Source: Synechococcus lacustris
GTDB lineage: Bacteria; Cyanobacteriota; Cyanobacteriia; PCC-6307; Cyanobiaceae
Reading direction: 5' to 3'
NCBI GenBank assembly: GCA_903943975.1
Contig: CAJAQB010000004.1
Location: forward strand, 39,529-103,528
Length of the DNA stretch: 64,000 nt
Positions 56,789 to 64,000 of this stretch are shown one piece after another; the first letter of the stretch is position 1, and the number at the start of each line of letters is the position of its first letter. The notes beneath the pieces were generated by a model that saw only the letters and a list, made by a program, of their open reading frames with translations, was not told where the DNA came from and did no database searches. Position numbers and translations under genes: made by a program.

Positions 56789-57331
56789 TTAGGGGGCCCC
56801 CAGGCTGGGCTTAGGCGCGCGGTTAGGCAAGCCAGCGGCATCCAGTTGGCCTTGGAGCAACCCCGGCCCCTGGCCCGTGGCTTGGCTGATCAGTTGGCCA
56901 TCCACCACCAACACCGGGCCCTGGCCGCAGGCCCCTTGGCAGCTCACCTGGCGCAGCACCCAGCCATCGGCGGCGCTTGGGCCATCGAGCTGCTGCTGAA
57001 GCCGCTGCTCCAAGAGGGGCACCAACTCACTGGCTCCCTTCACAAAACAGGTGGTGCCCATACAGAGCTCGCAACTGTGGGCTGCGGGGGCCTCCAGGTG
57101 AAACAGGTTATAGAAACTGGCCACCCCATACACGCGACTCAGGGGCATGCGCAGCTGCTGGGCTACCTGGCTAAGGGCCGCTTCAGGGAGATAGCCATAG
57201 ATCTCCTGGACCTGGTGCAGCACCTCAATCAGGGCATCAGGGCTGGAGCCGTTCTGGGCTACCAGTCGGTTGATGCGCTTTTGCTCTGCAGTGGCCTCAG
57301 AAGCTATGGGGGCGGCTGCCGCGGCTTTCAT
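56789..57331 (-). CDS. hoxE: Hydrogenase diaphorase subunit HoxE
   Basis: 180 residues, NuoE-like. The [2Fe-2S] site is formed by CMGTTCFVKG and SCQGACGQGP; EVLHQVQEIYGYLPEAALSQ and YGVASFYNLFHLE are typical. In cyanobacteria HoxE binds with HoxF and is thought to help with ferredoxin or membrane contact. It is the first gene of the cluster, so the promoter lies just upstream, at 57332-57635. Confidence 0.94.
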   Translation of the reverse strand: MKAAAAAPIASEATAEQKRINRLVAQNGSSPDALIEVLHQVQEIYGYLPEAALSQVAQQLRMPLSRVYGVASFYNLFHLEAPAAHSCELCMGTTCFVKGASELVPLLEQRLQQQLDGPSAADGWVLRQVSCQGACGQGPVLVVDGQLISQATGQGPGLLQGQLDAAGLPNRAPKPSLGAP

Positions 57332-57635
57332 TCAGGCTTCCGAAAGCACAGTTCTGTGATAGCAGCAGAAACCCCTGTTGGTAGCCAGGGCCCGTAAGAG
57401 AGAGATATGCCTATACATGGGCATGGCGGATCAACGGCATGACGGTTCGCTCCCCTTTGGGCAGGGGCACCTGGCGGAGGCCCTGGTAACGATGCAGACA
57501 TGCGCCAGGTTGCCGCGAAAATTCTGGAGCCCTGGGGCAGATTCGTCGCAAAGTCCGACTTTTTGCCTGTAATCGCTACATATAGGGTGTCTAGACGCCT
57601 TGTGCGTTGGATCAGGGCTTTATTGCAGTACGGCC
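57332..57635. promoter_or_regulatory. Divergent promoter region hoxE / RHH gene
   Basis: The hox operon promoter (minus strand) and that of the small RHH gene (plus strand) must lie here. A dyad ATGCC-N8-GGCAT at 57407-57424 lies 76-93 bp upstream of hoxE. No LexA or AbrB site could be recognised with certainty. No gene is visible. Confidence 0.5.
57586..57599. promoter_or_regulatory. GGTGTCTAGACGCC dyad upstream of the RHH gene
   Basis: A 14-bp near-perfect palindrome directly after an A+T-rich TATAGG box, 37 bp upstream of the start codon. Its place fits autorepression by the ribbon-helix-helix-like protein that follows. Confidence 0.4.
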
Positions 57636-57929
57636 ATGCCTGAACCAGCTACTCCCCCAATGGATCGACTGTCGATGCTGCGGCGCAAGCCCCAGCGGAT
57701 TTCGATCACCATCTCCCAGTCCACTTACGATCGCCTGATTGCCAGATCAGACCTTGAGGGGCGTTCTGTCTCGAATCTGGCTGCCTATCTGTTGGAAAAT
57801 GGACTGGTGCAACCAGAAATCCCGCCCATCGCAGTGGTGGAGCCGGATATAGGCCGCTTAAATGGCTTTGTAAAGATGCAAACACAACAGCCATCCCCCA
57901 CATCTGATGGCCATCGTCACGGCCATTAA
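57636..57929 (+). CDS. Ribbon-helix-helix-like small protein
   Basis: 97 residues from ATG 57636; the frame reaches 57600 but without a better start. The core RISITISQSTYDRLIARSDL, EGRSVSNLAAYLLENGL fits the CopG-type ribbon-helix-helix pattern: short strand, helix, turn, helix. The tail is acidic then rich in Q, P and H. It may bind DNA or be an orphan antitoxin. No toxin gene is paired. Confidence 0.65.
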   Translation: MPEPATPPMDRLSMLRRKPQRISITISQSTYDRLIARSDLEGRSVSNLAAYLLENGLVQPEIPPIAVVEPDIGRLNGFVKMQTQQPSPTSDGHRHGH

Positions 57930-57970
57930 TGCTTAATCGTGTTTGCTGAAGCTTGGCAAGCTTGATGGGG

Positions 57971-58159
57971 TTATGGACTGTTTTCCTGATGGAGAAGCGA
58001 GTCTATGAGGCCCAAGGCAATCTCACCAATGGAGCGTCCAGACTGGCTGGATAGCTCCAGCAGTTTGTTGTAGCTGGCGTCTGATAGATCCAGGTCAAGG
58101 CGCCGGGGAAAGCGGCTGGGGTTGAGGTCAGTAATCTCTTCGTCGGCTCCAAGGTCCAT
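57971..58159 (-). CDS. Ribbon-helix-helix-like small protein
   Basis: 62 residues. RRLDLDLSDASYNKLLELSS, QSGRSIGEIALGLIDSLLHQ again gives the strand-helix-turn-helix pattern of CopG/Arc proteins. It is convergent with the first RHH-like gene and upstream of it lies an A+T-rich region with a TATACTATATATG string. Role unknown. Confidence 0.6.
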   Translation of the reverse strand: MDLGADEEITDLNPSRFPRRLDLDLSDASYNKLLELSSQSGRSIGEIALGLIDSLLHQENSP

Positions 58160-58272
58160 GGGGTCTATCTAATTTTATGCATATATAGTATAACGTTACT
58201 GCTCCCTGGGAGATTTGAGCAGTGCTATTCACACTTGCTGCTTATTTGCGCTTGCAGCGATGCATTTAAAAT

Positions 58273-58437
58273 TCAGCTCTTGCTGCGTGCCACCCCCAGT
58301 TCGTAGGCGCCCTTGGATTTGAGATAGAGATCAATTGCTTCGCTGCTTAGTTCCCCAGTGGTTTTACCTTCAAGGATGCCAAGCAGTTTCAGTGCTCGAT
58401 GGGCATCGTCTTGAACTTGAATCGTAATTCTCCTCAA
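58273..58437 (-). CDS. Ribbon-helix-helix-like small protein, 54 residues
   Basis: The frame starts at TTG 58437 (MRRITIQVQDDAHRALKLLG), then ILEGKTTGELSSEAIDLYLK and SKGAYELGVARSKS. The pattern is again ribbon-helix-helix. GAGGAG lies inside the first codons, so the true start could instead be one of the ATT codons just downstream. The third such gene within 900 bp. Confidence 0.6.
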   Translation of the reverse strand: MRRITIQVQDDAHRALKLLGILEGKTTGELSSEAIDLYLKSKGAYELGVARSKS

Positions 58438-58566
58438 AGTGGCTTAGATCGTTTTAACTCATTATAGACGAAGAAACAGGCAGCGGTCAGCTTGCCGGTG
58501 CTGCAAAGCTCGCTGCTGCTGATGCAGGATTGCGCATCAGCAGCATGGCCTCCTTGGGGGGCGGAT

Positions 58567-59418
58567 TTAGGGAAACAGCACAGGGGTGAGCCGGGCCCGC
58601 AGTTTCTTCAGGGCCCCCCGTTCTATGCGTTGCACCTGATCGCGGCTTAGGCCCGTGCATTGGGCAACCCGAACAAATGAGAGGGAATCGAGCTTCCCAT
58701 AGCGCAACTTGAGTACTGTGCGCTCCCTAGAGTCCAGGCCAGACACCTGGGAATGCAGCCATTGGTAGTCATCTAAGCAATCGGGTTCATCCGTGGAAGG
58801 AACACTATCAAGCAGCGTGCGGCTACCATCCATTGATTCAGTGATCCGATCCAACGACAAAGCTTGGCTGCGTTCACGGATCGCCAGCACATGTTTCAAA
58901 CGCTCCTCTGTTTCACCTACAAGCTCAGCTAGCTTTGCCATGCTCAGGGGCACGGGGGAAGCATTTTGCAATTGACTGACGCGGGCGGCAAGATCAATCA
59001 ATTCCGTTGGTAGGCGAATGGCACTTCCCTGTTCACGCAAGTGTCTAGTGATTGCCTGGCGGATCCACCAGAAGGCGTAGGTAGAGAAGCGGTAGCCCCG
59101 GGTGGGATCAAATTTTTCCACCGCCCGCATCAAGCCGATGTTGCCGGCCTGGATCAGGTCCATGCGCTCCACCGTGGCCGATTGGTACTTCCTGGCGATG
59201 CTTACCACCAGCCGCAGATTTGCCTGCACCATGCGGTTCATGGCCCGGCGACCCGTGCGTTCGAGATTGGCCGTTGGGGCGGGGTTTTGTTGCCAGCGCT
59301 GTACCCGTTGGGCCAGATGCACCTCTTCCGCTGGCGTTAGTAGCGGAATTCGACTCACGGTCTCTAGATAGTCGCCCAGCGCATCTGCCATGGATTGAGT
59401 TTCAGACTCGATCTCCAT
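58567..59418 (-). CDS. Group 2 RNA polymerase sigma factor
   Basis: 283 residues from ATG 59418; 59520 or 59391 are alternatives. Regions 1.2 (YLETVSRIPLLTPAEEVHLA), 2 (NLRLVVSIARKYQ, DLIQAGNIGLMRAVEKFDPT, RGYRFSTYAFWWIRQAITR), 3 and 4 (LDSRERTVLKLRYGKLDSLS, GLSRDQVQRIERGALKKLR) are all present. It lacks the long region 1.1 of the primary factor, so it is a non-essential group 2 factor that redirects transcription under stress. Regulon unknown. Confidence 0.9.
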   Translation of the reverse strand: MEIESETQSMADALGDYLETVSRIPLLTPAEEVHLAQRVQRWQQNPAPTANLERTGRRAMNRMVQANLRLVVSIARKYQSATVERMDLIQAGNIGLMRAVEKFDPTRGYRFSTYAFWWIRQAITRHLREQGSAIRLPTELIDLAARVSQLQNASPVPLSMAKLAELVGETEERLKHVLAIRERSQALSLDRITESMDGSRTLLDSVPSTDEPDCLDDYQWLHSQVSGLDSRERTVLKLRYGKLDSLSFVRVAQCTGLSRDQVQRIERGALKKLRARLTPVLFP

Positions 59419-59694
59419 CCTGGGTTCGATCCAGTGGCACTTATCCGGCAAACGCATCAATGCAGCGCATCTACCGCATGGGCGATACGTTGCCGTTGGA
59501 TAGGGCTGATTTTGCAGCACCAGTTACTAGGCTCAGTAGCACTGGATACACCACTAAAATGGCTTCTGCTGCTCCTGACTGCAGCAGCGGCAGATCTGCG
59601 GCAGTTTCGGGGCAAAGTGTCGTTGATTTGCTGAGTTCTTTACCCTTATGGGCTGGCTGCTCCGATAGTTATGGTATTTGGTGGGGCATTGGCC

Positions 59695-60366
59695 ATGCAG
59701 CGTTTTCGATTGGTGGCAGACCAGGTGCAGGTGGAGTTGGTCTCCCATGGTTCCGGTGACCAACAACCGTTTCAGGTGCTTGGTTCCAGCAGTGAAGTGG
59801 CTTTTCTAGAAGAACTGATGAAGGAGGAGTTTGGAAGCCTCAATGTAAATCCAGCTGCCTTATTTAGCTTCTTGAAAACCGATCACTGGGTGCAGGAGCA
59901 TTTCAATACGACCCTGTTGCTAGAGGGGGAACTCCAAGCAAGCGAAGGCCCAGCCCGCAGTTTTGACTCCTTACCCCTTGGAACTAAATTAGTACGCACA
60001 GGTGTGCTTCAGCTCAAGGAGCTTGACGAGCTGCTGGAGCAATATCGTCCTTTTGCCGCTTCCCAGCGGTTTGGAGAATTTCTCAGGCTGAATCAGAGCG
60101 TATCCCCTGCGGTGCTGGATTTGTTGCTAAATCCCAGCCTTTTTGATCAGGGAGGATTCAATCAGAAACGCCTAGGGGAACGGTTGCTGGAAATGGGTTG
60201 CATCACTGAGCAACAACTGAGGGATGCCCTGGCGCAACAGCAGTTGAATGGGGCCAGAATTGGCCAAATCCTGGCCCACCAAGGTTTGATCTCGGAAGAG
60301 ATGGCTTTGTTTTTCGCTGAGGCCCAGATTACCCCTGGGGGGCAGATAGAATTCTGCCCCGCCTGA
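59695..60366 (+). CDS. Protein with GspE-N/MshEN-like C-terminal domain
   Basis: 223 residues from ATG 59695 (59671 is an in-frame alternative). The N-terminal 150 residues match no family I know. The last 60 residues (RLGERLLEMGCITEQQLRDA, LAQQQLNGARIGQILAHQGL) have the two-helix pattern of the GspE N-terminal domain, found in type II secretion and pilus ATPases and in signalling proteins. It may respond to a nucleotide or partner protein. Convergent with the adhesin gene. Confidence 0.65.
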   Translation: MQRFRLVADQVQVELVSHGSGDQQPFQVLGSSSEVAFLEELMKEEFGSLNVNPAALFSFLKTDHWVQEHFNTTLLLEGELQASEGPARSFDSLPLGTKLVRTGVLQLKELDELLEQYRPFAASQRFGEFLRLNQSVSPAVLDLLLNPSLFDQGGFNQKRLGERLLEMGCITEQQLRDALAQQQLNGARIGQILAHQGLISEEMALFFAEAQITPGGQIEFCPA

Positions 60367-60375
60367 GCGGGCCTG

Positions 60376-60399
60376 ATCCAGCGGCTCAGGCCGCTGGAT
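60376..60399. terminator. Convergent hairpin between the two 3' ends
   Basis: ATCCAGCGGC and GCCGCTGGAT form a perfect 10-bp stem with loop TCAG, whose first three bases are the adhesin stop codon on the minus strand. There is no U-tract. It could serve both converging genes. Confidence 0.55.
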
Positions 60400-63300
60400 G
60401 GCTATAGCTTTCTATGGGGCTGTGGTTTTGATCAGCGGCATCGATATGGATGTTGAGTTGCTGTTCGTGCGCTGCCAGTTCAATGGCTGACCCATCGGCC
60501 TGGTGAAGCTCCGCTGTGCTATCTGTGCCAAGTTCATGGCCATTTAGCTCACCGTTGGAGCTGGGCTCGGAGAAGTGCTGGTTCACTTCTTGTTGGATTT
60601 CAGCCACATGGCTATCTGTGATTGGTTCGCTGGCAATGAAAATATCAACCAGATGGCCAACGTCAGCACTGGGGGTGAGATCCAGTGTGCTGTTTGGCAA
60701 GGCTGCGTTGCCTGGGTTGGCTTCGGCGGCAATTAGCTCTGGATGGGCTATGGCCTGATCTACCAGGTGGTTTAGATCAAGGCTATGGGTGCCTGCACTG
60801 TGGTCGGTTAAATCATTTGTGTGCTCGCTAGTGCTGATATTGCCATGGCTATTGTGGCTGAGGACGCTGTTGTTGTTGAGGTCAGTGGTATCACTGAGAT
60901 CAATAGAATTACTAAGATCAATAGAATTGCTGAGATCAGTAGTATGCAGGCTTTGGTTGTTTCCGGTTAAATCATTTGTGTGCTCGCTAGTGCTAAGGGG
61001 GTTGAGTGTAAGAGTTTCATCGAATTCCGTTGAGCTAACCTTGCTTGCTTCGTTGGGACTGAGGTCAGGGACATTTAGGCTTGGATTATTGTTGATTATG
61101 CTGTTGGCATGATCGCCAGTGCTAAGGGGGTTGAGTGCCAATGCTGCATCGAATTCAGCACTGCTGATCTTGCTGTCGTCGTTGGCGGTTCGTAGCTGAT
61201 AATCAAAGTTGCTAAGTTGTTCAAGGACGAGATCTCCCTGGCTGTAGACATTAAGCATGTTGGTAAGTTCACCGAGGGGTTGGCTTGAGAGCGTACCCTT
61301 GGCTACAGATTCCAACACTTGGGCGTAGGAGCCTTGGGTGAGATGTTGAACAGCACTCAATGCTGTTAGGGCCTCAGCACTGGAAAGGTTACCCTCCATG
61401 CTGTATTCAATGGCATGCTGGCTTGCCACCATGAAATCCAGGATTTCCTGGTTGAACCCAGATCCGAGATTTAGTTCTTGGGCGATGGAGCTAAGCAAAG
61501 CAGCATCACTGAAGTTTGCTTGTTCCCCGGCGGGTAAGTTTTCCAGGGCATGGCCAATCGCTTGAAATACTGGAAATGATGCCTGGGCTTCATTGATGCC
61601 CAGCTGCAGAGCTGTCAGCTCAGCAAATTGCACCGCAACTGTCATCACAGCACCATTTAGTGCCAGGGTTTGGTTGTTGCTCTCCAGTGGGTTGAGAATG
61701 CTTAAATCAGTGCCGCTGGCTAGGCCAAGGTGGGCAGCTAGGCTTTCATTCGCACGGCTAAACTCAACCCCCGCCTCTAACTGAGTTTGCAATAGGCTGC
61801 TCAAGGGCGTGATCACTGAGCCGCCCAGCTGGCCATAGAGATTGATGTCATAGCTGATGCCTGTACTTGCATCAATGCCACCGCTCTGTACCGCACGGGC
61901 CGCTCCGATTGTGAACTGGGAATCGTGGTTACTATCTAGGGCATTTAGATTTAGTACCCATTGCACTTCACCCTTTTGATTGCTTACACCAAGCCATTCT
62001 CCTGGGTCTTCTTGGTTGTTGTGGTTTACGTCTAGGTAGAGAGTTGCACCGACTATTGTGCCATCAATTGTGGCTGTAGAGGCTGTAATTTGGATTGAGG
62101 GTGAGCCGCCAGCATCGCTAAGTATTTTGTTGTTAGTTAGTGCTACCTTGAAAACCTCTGTGCTTAGATTGGTGTAGGTGACTTGTATCGTGTAGTTGTG
62201 CGTGGCCCCGGATATGCTATCTGTAATTACTTGCACTGATTGAATGTTTGATCCATTGATCACTATCGTGTCGGTACCTGTAATGAAATCGGTAATTGTG
62301 TCACGGTCGCTGCCGCCTTCTCCCTTGAAGAACATGAATCTATCGGCCCCAGTGCCGCCAGTTAGCTGATCAATGCCAAGGTTGCCACTGAGAATGTCGT
62401 TACCCGTCCCGCTATTGATATTGTCATTGCCGCCAAGACCACTGATAACATCATCACCATCGCCGCTATTGAGTACGTCGGCGGCAGTGTCACGACCAAC
62501 CAACACTTCATTCCTAAAACTCCCAGTTAGCGTGCTGCTGCCTGGGCTACGTGTAAGTTCAACATTGGCAGTGTCTGTTTCAGTACCTGTTGTATTTGTA
62601 TAATTAAAACGGCCACCATTGATGTCGCTACTGTTTGACTCGGTGAATACTACATCTGGTCCAACCATTGTCGCACTACCGCCGGTGGCACTGCCTACTA
62701 CTGTCATTGTTGGTATGCCAGTACCGCCTGTGTCGTTGGCAAGTAGTGTCCATTGGGGGATATTAATTTGATCCGCTCCGGATTCAGTTGGTTGATTAGT
62801 GAGCACCAAGTCATCGCGTACAACAAGTGCAGATGCACCATTTGCGCTGATATCTATGGTTAGAGTTGCGCCAGTTGTATCGCCATCACGATCTATCAAA
62901 ATAAAGCCGATAGTTTCATTGATGGGAACAGCAAAGCTGCCTGGTGGTGTATAGGTGTAGGACGCATTGTCCATGTCAATTTTATAGGTGCCATTATTGG
63001 CATTACTAATGCTGAAAAGGTTGATGCTCCAAATGTGGTTTATTGAGTCGAATGTTCCATGGCTTGTGCCGGAATGGCTGCCATCTTTGTTGTAGGTTGC
63101 GCCATCAACAGTGATCGAGGCGACTGAGCCATCATCAGTGCCAAATGAGGCGTCTGGATTGGGATCTGTGATCAGATTGCCATTGATTGGCAAGGAAGTG
63201 ATTGTGCCAAGGATTGTGGCATCGAGTTGGCTTAGATCGGTGACAACAATGGCATTTGTATTGCTGCCAGTACCAAAACCGTTGTAAGCAATTGGATTTA

Positions 63301-64000
63301 ACTCTGACACAATGGCGCCTGTGCCAAGGCCAATCGCAAATGAATTTATATCATTTGTATTGAGAAATCCTTCCCAAGCAGCGGTTTCTGCTGGATCAAT
63401 GCCATTACCTCCACCAAGGGGTGAATTTTGGGGGCTGGACGATAGGCTGTTGGCATTTGGTATGCCATCTGAGAAAAAGTATAGAATATTTTGTCCATCA
63501 GAAATTTTTCCAGGTGATCCAAATGCATTCCAGGCAGTATTTAATGCATCATCATAGTTCGTGGTGTTTGTAGGTTTCAGGGCAAGTATGCTTACCTTAA
63601 GTGCTGCTAGATCTGTCTCGGTTGACGCCCATGTGCTACCTATGGTGCTTGCTGTGGTGCTGAATATAACTACACGCACAGCAATTGGTCCAAGGGCTTC
63701 ATATTGTTCTATCAGTTCTAGAATTGCATTCTTTTGGAGATCCATGCGCGTCATACTTCCCACACCAGCTGCCTCTGCCATGCTCCCGGAAATATCAATT
63801 ACCAATTCAATGTTTGTTTTAGCACCTATTGAACCTATGCCTGTTACGTGGATGTCATGGGCAGTGGGCCCATCGTCTTGAACGGAGAAGACATGGCCGT
63901 TGCCGAGATCAAGGGCAGCGGAAGTGGCGGTATCACCATCACGATCAGTGATGGTTTGAGTGAGCGAAAGGCTGCCGCCAGTTACTGATAGCCAAGCCGA
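60386..64000 (-). CDS. Large RTX/VWA surface adhesin, N-terminus beyond window
   Basis: The minus-strand frame is open to the right edge, so at least 1204 C-terminal residues are present and the start is missing. Order: a T1SS-143-like repeat (ITDRDGDTATSAALDLG), a VWA domain with the MIDAS motif DISGSM, another Ig-like/T1SS-143 repeat, RTX calcium repeats near 62330-62520 (SGDGDDVISGLGGNDNINSG, GGTGADRF), a domain with LYLDVNHNNQEDPGEW, then a long alpha-helical and low-complexity tail rich in N, S, D and H. Such proteins leave the cell through type I secretion and mediate attachment. The repeats lie unusually far from the C-terminus. Confidence 0.85.
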   Translation of the reverse strand, partial: SAWLSVTGGSLSLTQTITDRDGDTATSAALDLGNGHVFSVQDDGPTAHDIHVTGIGSIGAKTNIELVIDISGSMAEAAGVGSMTRMDLQKNAILELIEQYEALGPIAVRVVIFSTTASTIGSTWASTETDLAALKVSILALKPTNTTNYDDALNTAWNAFGSPGKISDGQNILYFFSDGIPNANSLSSSPQNSPLGGGNGIDPAETAAWEGFLNTNDINSFAIGLGTGAIVSELNPIAYNGFGTGSNTNAIVVTDLSQLDATILGTITSLPINGNLITDPNPDASFGTDDGSVASITVDGATYNKDGSHSGTSHGTFDSINHIWSINLFSISNANNGTYKIDMDNASYTYTPPGSFAVPINETIGFILIDRDGDTTGATLTIDISANGASALVVRDDLVLTNQPTESGADQINIPQWTLLANDTGGTGIPTMTVVGSATGGSATMVGPDVVFTESNSSDINGGRFNYTNTTGTETDTANVELTRSPGSSTLTGSFRNEVLVGRDTAADVLNSGDGDDVISGLGGNDNINSGTGNDILSGNLGIDQLTGGTGADRFMFFKGEGGSDRDTITDFITGTDTIVINGSNIQSVQVITDSISGATHNYTIQVTYTNLSTEVFKVALTNNKILSDAGGSPSIQITASTATIDGTIVGATLYLDVNHNNQEDPGEWLGVSNQKGEVQWVLNLNALDSNHDSQFTIGAARAVQSGGIDASTGISYDINLYGQLGGSVITPLSSLLQTQLEAGVEFSRANESLAAHLGLASGTDLSILNPLESNNQTLALNGAVMTVAVQFAELTALQLGINEAQASFPVFQAIGHALENLPAGEQANFSDAALLSSIAQELNLGSGFNQEILDFMVASQHAIEYSMEGNLSSAEALTALSAVQHLTQGSYAQVLESVAKGTLSSQPLGELTNMLNVYSQGDLVLEQLSNFDYQLRTANDDSKISSAEFDAALALNPLSTGDHANSIINNNPSLNVPDLSPNEASKVSSTEFDETLTLNPLSTSEHTNDLTGNNQSLHTTDLSNSIDLSNSIDLSDTTDLNNNSVLSHNSHGNISTSEHTNDLTDHSAGTHSLDLNHLVDQAIAHPELIAAEANPGNAALPNSTLDLTPSADVGHLVDIFIASEPITDSHVAEIQQEVNQHFSEPSSNGELNGHELGTDSTAELHQADGSAIELAAHEQQLNIHIDAADQNHSPIESYSHPAA
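60806..61145 (-). repeat. Internal repeats in the adhesin tail
   Basis: An exact 30-bp string (starting GGTTAAATCATTTGTG) occurs at 60806-60835 and 60965-60994. Two other blocks near 61000 and 61120 share AGTGCTAAGGGGGTTGAGTG, and an 18-bp unit (SNSIDL) is tandemly repeated near 60896-60935. The copies indicate recent expansion of this part of the gene by recombination. Confidence 0.75.

Noticed and set aside
60806..61145. Repeats as a CRISPR array
   Set aside because: Units lie inside an open coding frame, differ in length and have no constant spacer size.

Overview
The window comes from a cyanobacterium. It encodes a photosystem II D1 protein, the bidirectional HoxEFUYH hydrogenase, a DevBCA-type exporter, a group 2 sigma factor and a DUF3122-like protein, and GCGATCGC (HIP1-type) octamers occur in it. 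Base composition and gene types suggest a Synechococcus/Cyanobium-like picocyanobacterium. The genus is an inference, since no rRNA or marker set is present.

Bases 1-12,300: a partial DUF202 gene, an exported protein and a CadD-type transporter; an SPFH protein; a rhodanese-fold protein without its cysteine; metY-metX; further rhodaneses; a GT4 glycosyltransferase; and, most notably, a family 2A encapsulin shell gene (srpI) followed by a cysteine desulfurase with the long N-terminal arm typical of encapsulin cargo. A second CadD paralogue follows.

Bases 12,400-28,000: a sulfur and sulfide region. It has a membrane-anchored SsuA-like binding protein and a sulfate-binding protein. On the minus strand lie sulfide:quinone reductase (SQR), a persulfide dioxygenase-rhodanese fusion, a rhodanese-DUF2892 protein, a TauE/SafE exporter and an OsmC-like protein. 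Immediately upstream of sqr is a psbA gene with the three substitutions of the low-oxygen D1' isoform. Two related 50-bp palindromic elements flank the sulfide genes. A second motif is shared by the promoter of the dioxygenase gene and that of an ArsR-family gene 9 kb away. A DevBCA exporter with a divergent TetR gene and a perfect 23-bp operator lies between them.

Bases 27,850-30,900: a scarred region. The arsR 3' end is duplicated around a nucleotidyltransferase/HEPN pair, with a PIN-toxin remnant and a frame-broken pseudo-receiver. Bases 30,900-42,500 hold a P-type ATPase, an EmrAB pump with TetR, a fatty acid desaturase, a short Nif11-type leader peptide gene, a lipase-like protein and PEP synthase.

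Bases 42,570-57,331: one long minus-strand cluster, hoxE-F-U-Y-H-W, hypA-B-F-C, nifJ (pyruvate:ferredoxin oxidoreductase), hypD-E. Almost every junction overlaps or nearly touches, so structural, maturation and electron-supply genes are probably co-transcribed. Bases 57,600-64,000: three small ribbon-helix-helix-like genes, a sigma factor, a protein with a GspE-N-like C-terminus and the 3' part of a giant RTX/VWA adhesin that runs off the window.

Taken together the window looks like a low-oxygen and sulfide module. Sulfide can be oxidised (SQR, dioxygenase), passed between rhodaneses, exported as sulfite, fixed directly into homocysteine (MetX/MetY) or possibly stored (encapsulin with desulfurase), while D1', Hox and PFOR suit micro-oxic light and fermentative electron flow.
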